Of a DNA stretch of 64,000 nt, positions 63,237 through 64,000 are shown piece after piece. How positions within the stretch are numbered: position 1 is the first letter of the stretch; each line of letters starts with the position of its first letter. The notes beneath the pieces are model-generated. The model searched no databases. It had not been told where the DNA came from and saw only the letters and a list, made by a program, of their open reading frames with translations. The position numbers and the translations under genes are program-made. Origin of the DNA: DTU013 sp964512095 (GTDB lineage Bacteria; Bacillota; Clostridia; Acetivibrionales; DTU013); contig CAZEIH010000009.1 in NCBI GenBank assembly GCA_964512095.1, positions 21,599-85,598 of the forward strand. The letters are read 5' to 3'.

Positions 63237-63463
63237 TTATTTTGCACCTGTCCCATAGAATTCTTTTACCTCTAACATTATATCTAACGTTGCCTTTGAA
63301 CGCAACACAAATCAAACGTTTGTTCGCACAAGCCTGATACAGGTGCACTTGTTTCTGAGTGACGTACTCCAGCCGCCTATAGAGGCGGGGACTTCTTGGG
63401 ACGTACCAGCTAACGCCGATATAATTACCAAGCTATCCCCATTCGCCCAATGGTTCTCACATT
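63237..63463. other. pcrA upstream spacer
   Basis: No gene seen. A short GC-rich palindromic tract CCGCCTATAGAGGCGG (63373-63388) lies within; no T-run follows. Confidence 0.4.
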
Positions 63464-63540
63464 AGGTGCCAGGCACGACACATAGACACTTATTGGCAAG
63501 TACCTCGCCAATAAGTGTCTATGTGTCGTGCCTGGCACCT
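63464..63540. repeat. Perfect 34-bp-arm palindrome, GGTGCCAGGCAC family
   Basis: Left arm 63464-63497 and right arm 63507-63540 are exact reverse complements around a 9-nt loop. The arms start AGGTGCCAGGCACGACACAT. A second copy of TTCTCTTGGCACC follows at 63541-63553. GGTGCCAGGCAC-type palindromes recur in clostridial genomes near IS200/Y1-type (REP-associated) transposases; none is encoded here. Confidence 0.85.
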
Positions 63541-63545
63541 TTCTC

Positions 63546-63575
63546 TTGGCACCTTTCTCTCATAAGATGTATAAT
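63546..63575 (+). promoter_or_regulatory. Promoter of the DUF4874-type gene
   Basis: -35 TTGGCA (63546-63551), 18-nt spacer, perfect -10 TATAAT (63570-63575). The -35 is supplied by the repeated CTTGGCACC just after the palindrome. Confidence 0.5.
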
Positions 63576-63747
63576 GGAATTATTAGTTTATCTGGCAATA
63601 AATATAAATCTGTATTTATTCAAAATAAGCCGCCGGCAAAGGTTTGCTGGATAAATGCTCTTGAGACAGATTAAAATAGCATCACGTGGCCTCAGAGCAG
63701 TTGGGACGTTTGACAAATAAATTTCTAAGATAGGAGGAGACTTCCTA

Positions 63748-64000
63748 ATGAGTAAGCGAATTTTTTTACTGGTAATTGCATTATCGGTTTTCCTTTCCTC
63801 ATCATGCTTAGCAGCAGCCGACCCAGTTGCGGCTACGACAGTCACCTACACGCCAGACTACGAAACCATTTTTCCCAATCCTGAACGGGGACTTTGTCGG
63901 TATGTGGACATCCATTCCCCAGAATTTTTCCCTGGTTCAGATTTGCTCATGGCTTATCGTCCATATATGACACAAGGTTCTGCAGGAACTGTAACTTCAA
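63748..64000 (+). CDS. Secreted DUF4874-type protein, N-terminal part
   Basis: Opens with a signal peptide (SKRIFLLVIALSVFLSSSCL), then VTYTPDYETIFPNPERGLCR, which resembles the start of DUF4874/DUF4832 proteins with the NP-x-RG motif. The gene continues beyond the window. ATG at 63748 has AGGAGGAG 8 nt upstream. Function unknown; relatives are extracellular and often glycan-related. Confidence 0.6.
   Translation, partial: MSKRIFLLVIALSVFLSSSCLAAADPVAATTVTYTPDYETIFPNPERGLCRYVDIHSPEFFPGSDLLMAYRPYMTQGSAGTVTS

Overview
The window reads as a chromosomal segment of a spore-former-type clostridium (Bacillota, class Clostridia). The signs are a moderately AT-rich sequence, strong GGAGG-type ribosome binding sites, many GTG/TTG starts, sigma-A promoters of the TTGACA-17-TATAAT kind, a CIRCE operator, an L10 leader, and families common in clostridia (DUF6106, DUF5711, YkvI, GldG/DUF4340 ABC cluster, short HisG plus HisZ). 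The sequence is draft: 100 Ns at 36681-36780 sit inside a tandem array. No rRNA, tRNA, CRISPR array or prophage was seen. Almost everything is on the minus strand; only the DJ-1/AraC pair (44672-48097) and the last partial gene are on plus.

Region by region. 1-5295: lon (3' part outside), then a MoxR-DUF58-DUF4129 operon led by a small membrane protein. 5450-6643: flavodiiron protein. 6818-23525: the classical transcription/translation block, in transcription order rpmG-secE-nusG-rplK-rplA-rplJ-rplL-rpoB-rpoC-L7Ae protein-rpsL-rpsG-fusA-tuf, with four separate promoters visible (before rpmG, rplJ, rpoB and the L7Ae gene), an L10 autoregulatory leader, and terminators after rplL and tuf. 23759-27413: ilvD and ilvB. 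27671-30868: CvpA-like protein, DUF5711 protein, YkvI-type transporter. 31017-35550: a four-gene GldG-type ABC export operon. 35790-38195: a scarred accessory patch with a decayed IS3-family transposase, two 118-bp MITE-like elements, a 13-bp tandem array broken by the assembly gap, a nuclease-like gene and a 70-bp tandem array. 38196-44186: calcium P-type ATPase, MgtC protein, DUF6106 protein and a membrane-anchored MutS-like ATPase. 44295-48097: a HelD fragment, a secreted protein made of four DJ-1/PfpI domains, and an AraC regulator. 48271-50295: groESL under CIRCE. 50417-58420: his operon hisZ-G-D-C-B-A-F-IE, driven by a perfect consensus promoter and lacking hisH. 58703-63236: a lipoprotein amidase, a small Cys-rich protein and pcrA. 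63748-end: start of a DUF4874-type secreted protein.

The most unusual property of the window is how much repeat DNA it carries between, and even inside, housekeeping genes. There is a six-copy interspersed palindromic family (about 40-125 bp), two 118-bp elements with 9-bp terminal inverted repeats, tandem arrays with units of 7, 9, 12, 13 and 70 bp, a perfect 34-bp-arm palindrome at 63464-63540, and in-frame expansions in PcrA, HisIE and the amidase. I did not find a convincing wholly new multi-gene system. The best leads are the four-fold DJ-1 protein, the repeat families, the hisH gap filled by repeats next to hisF, and a candidate plus-strand RNA at 19767-20030.
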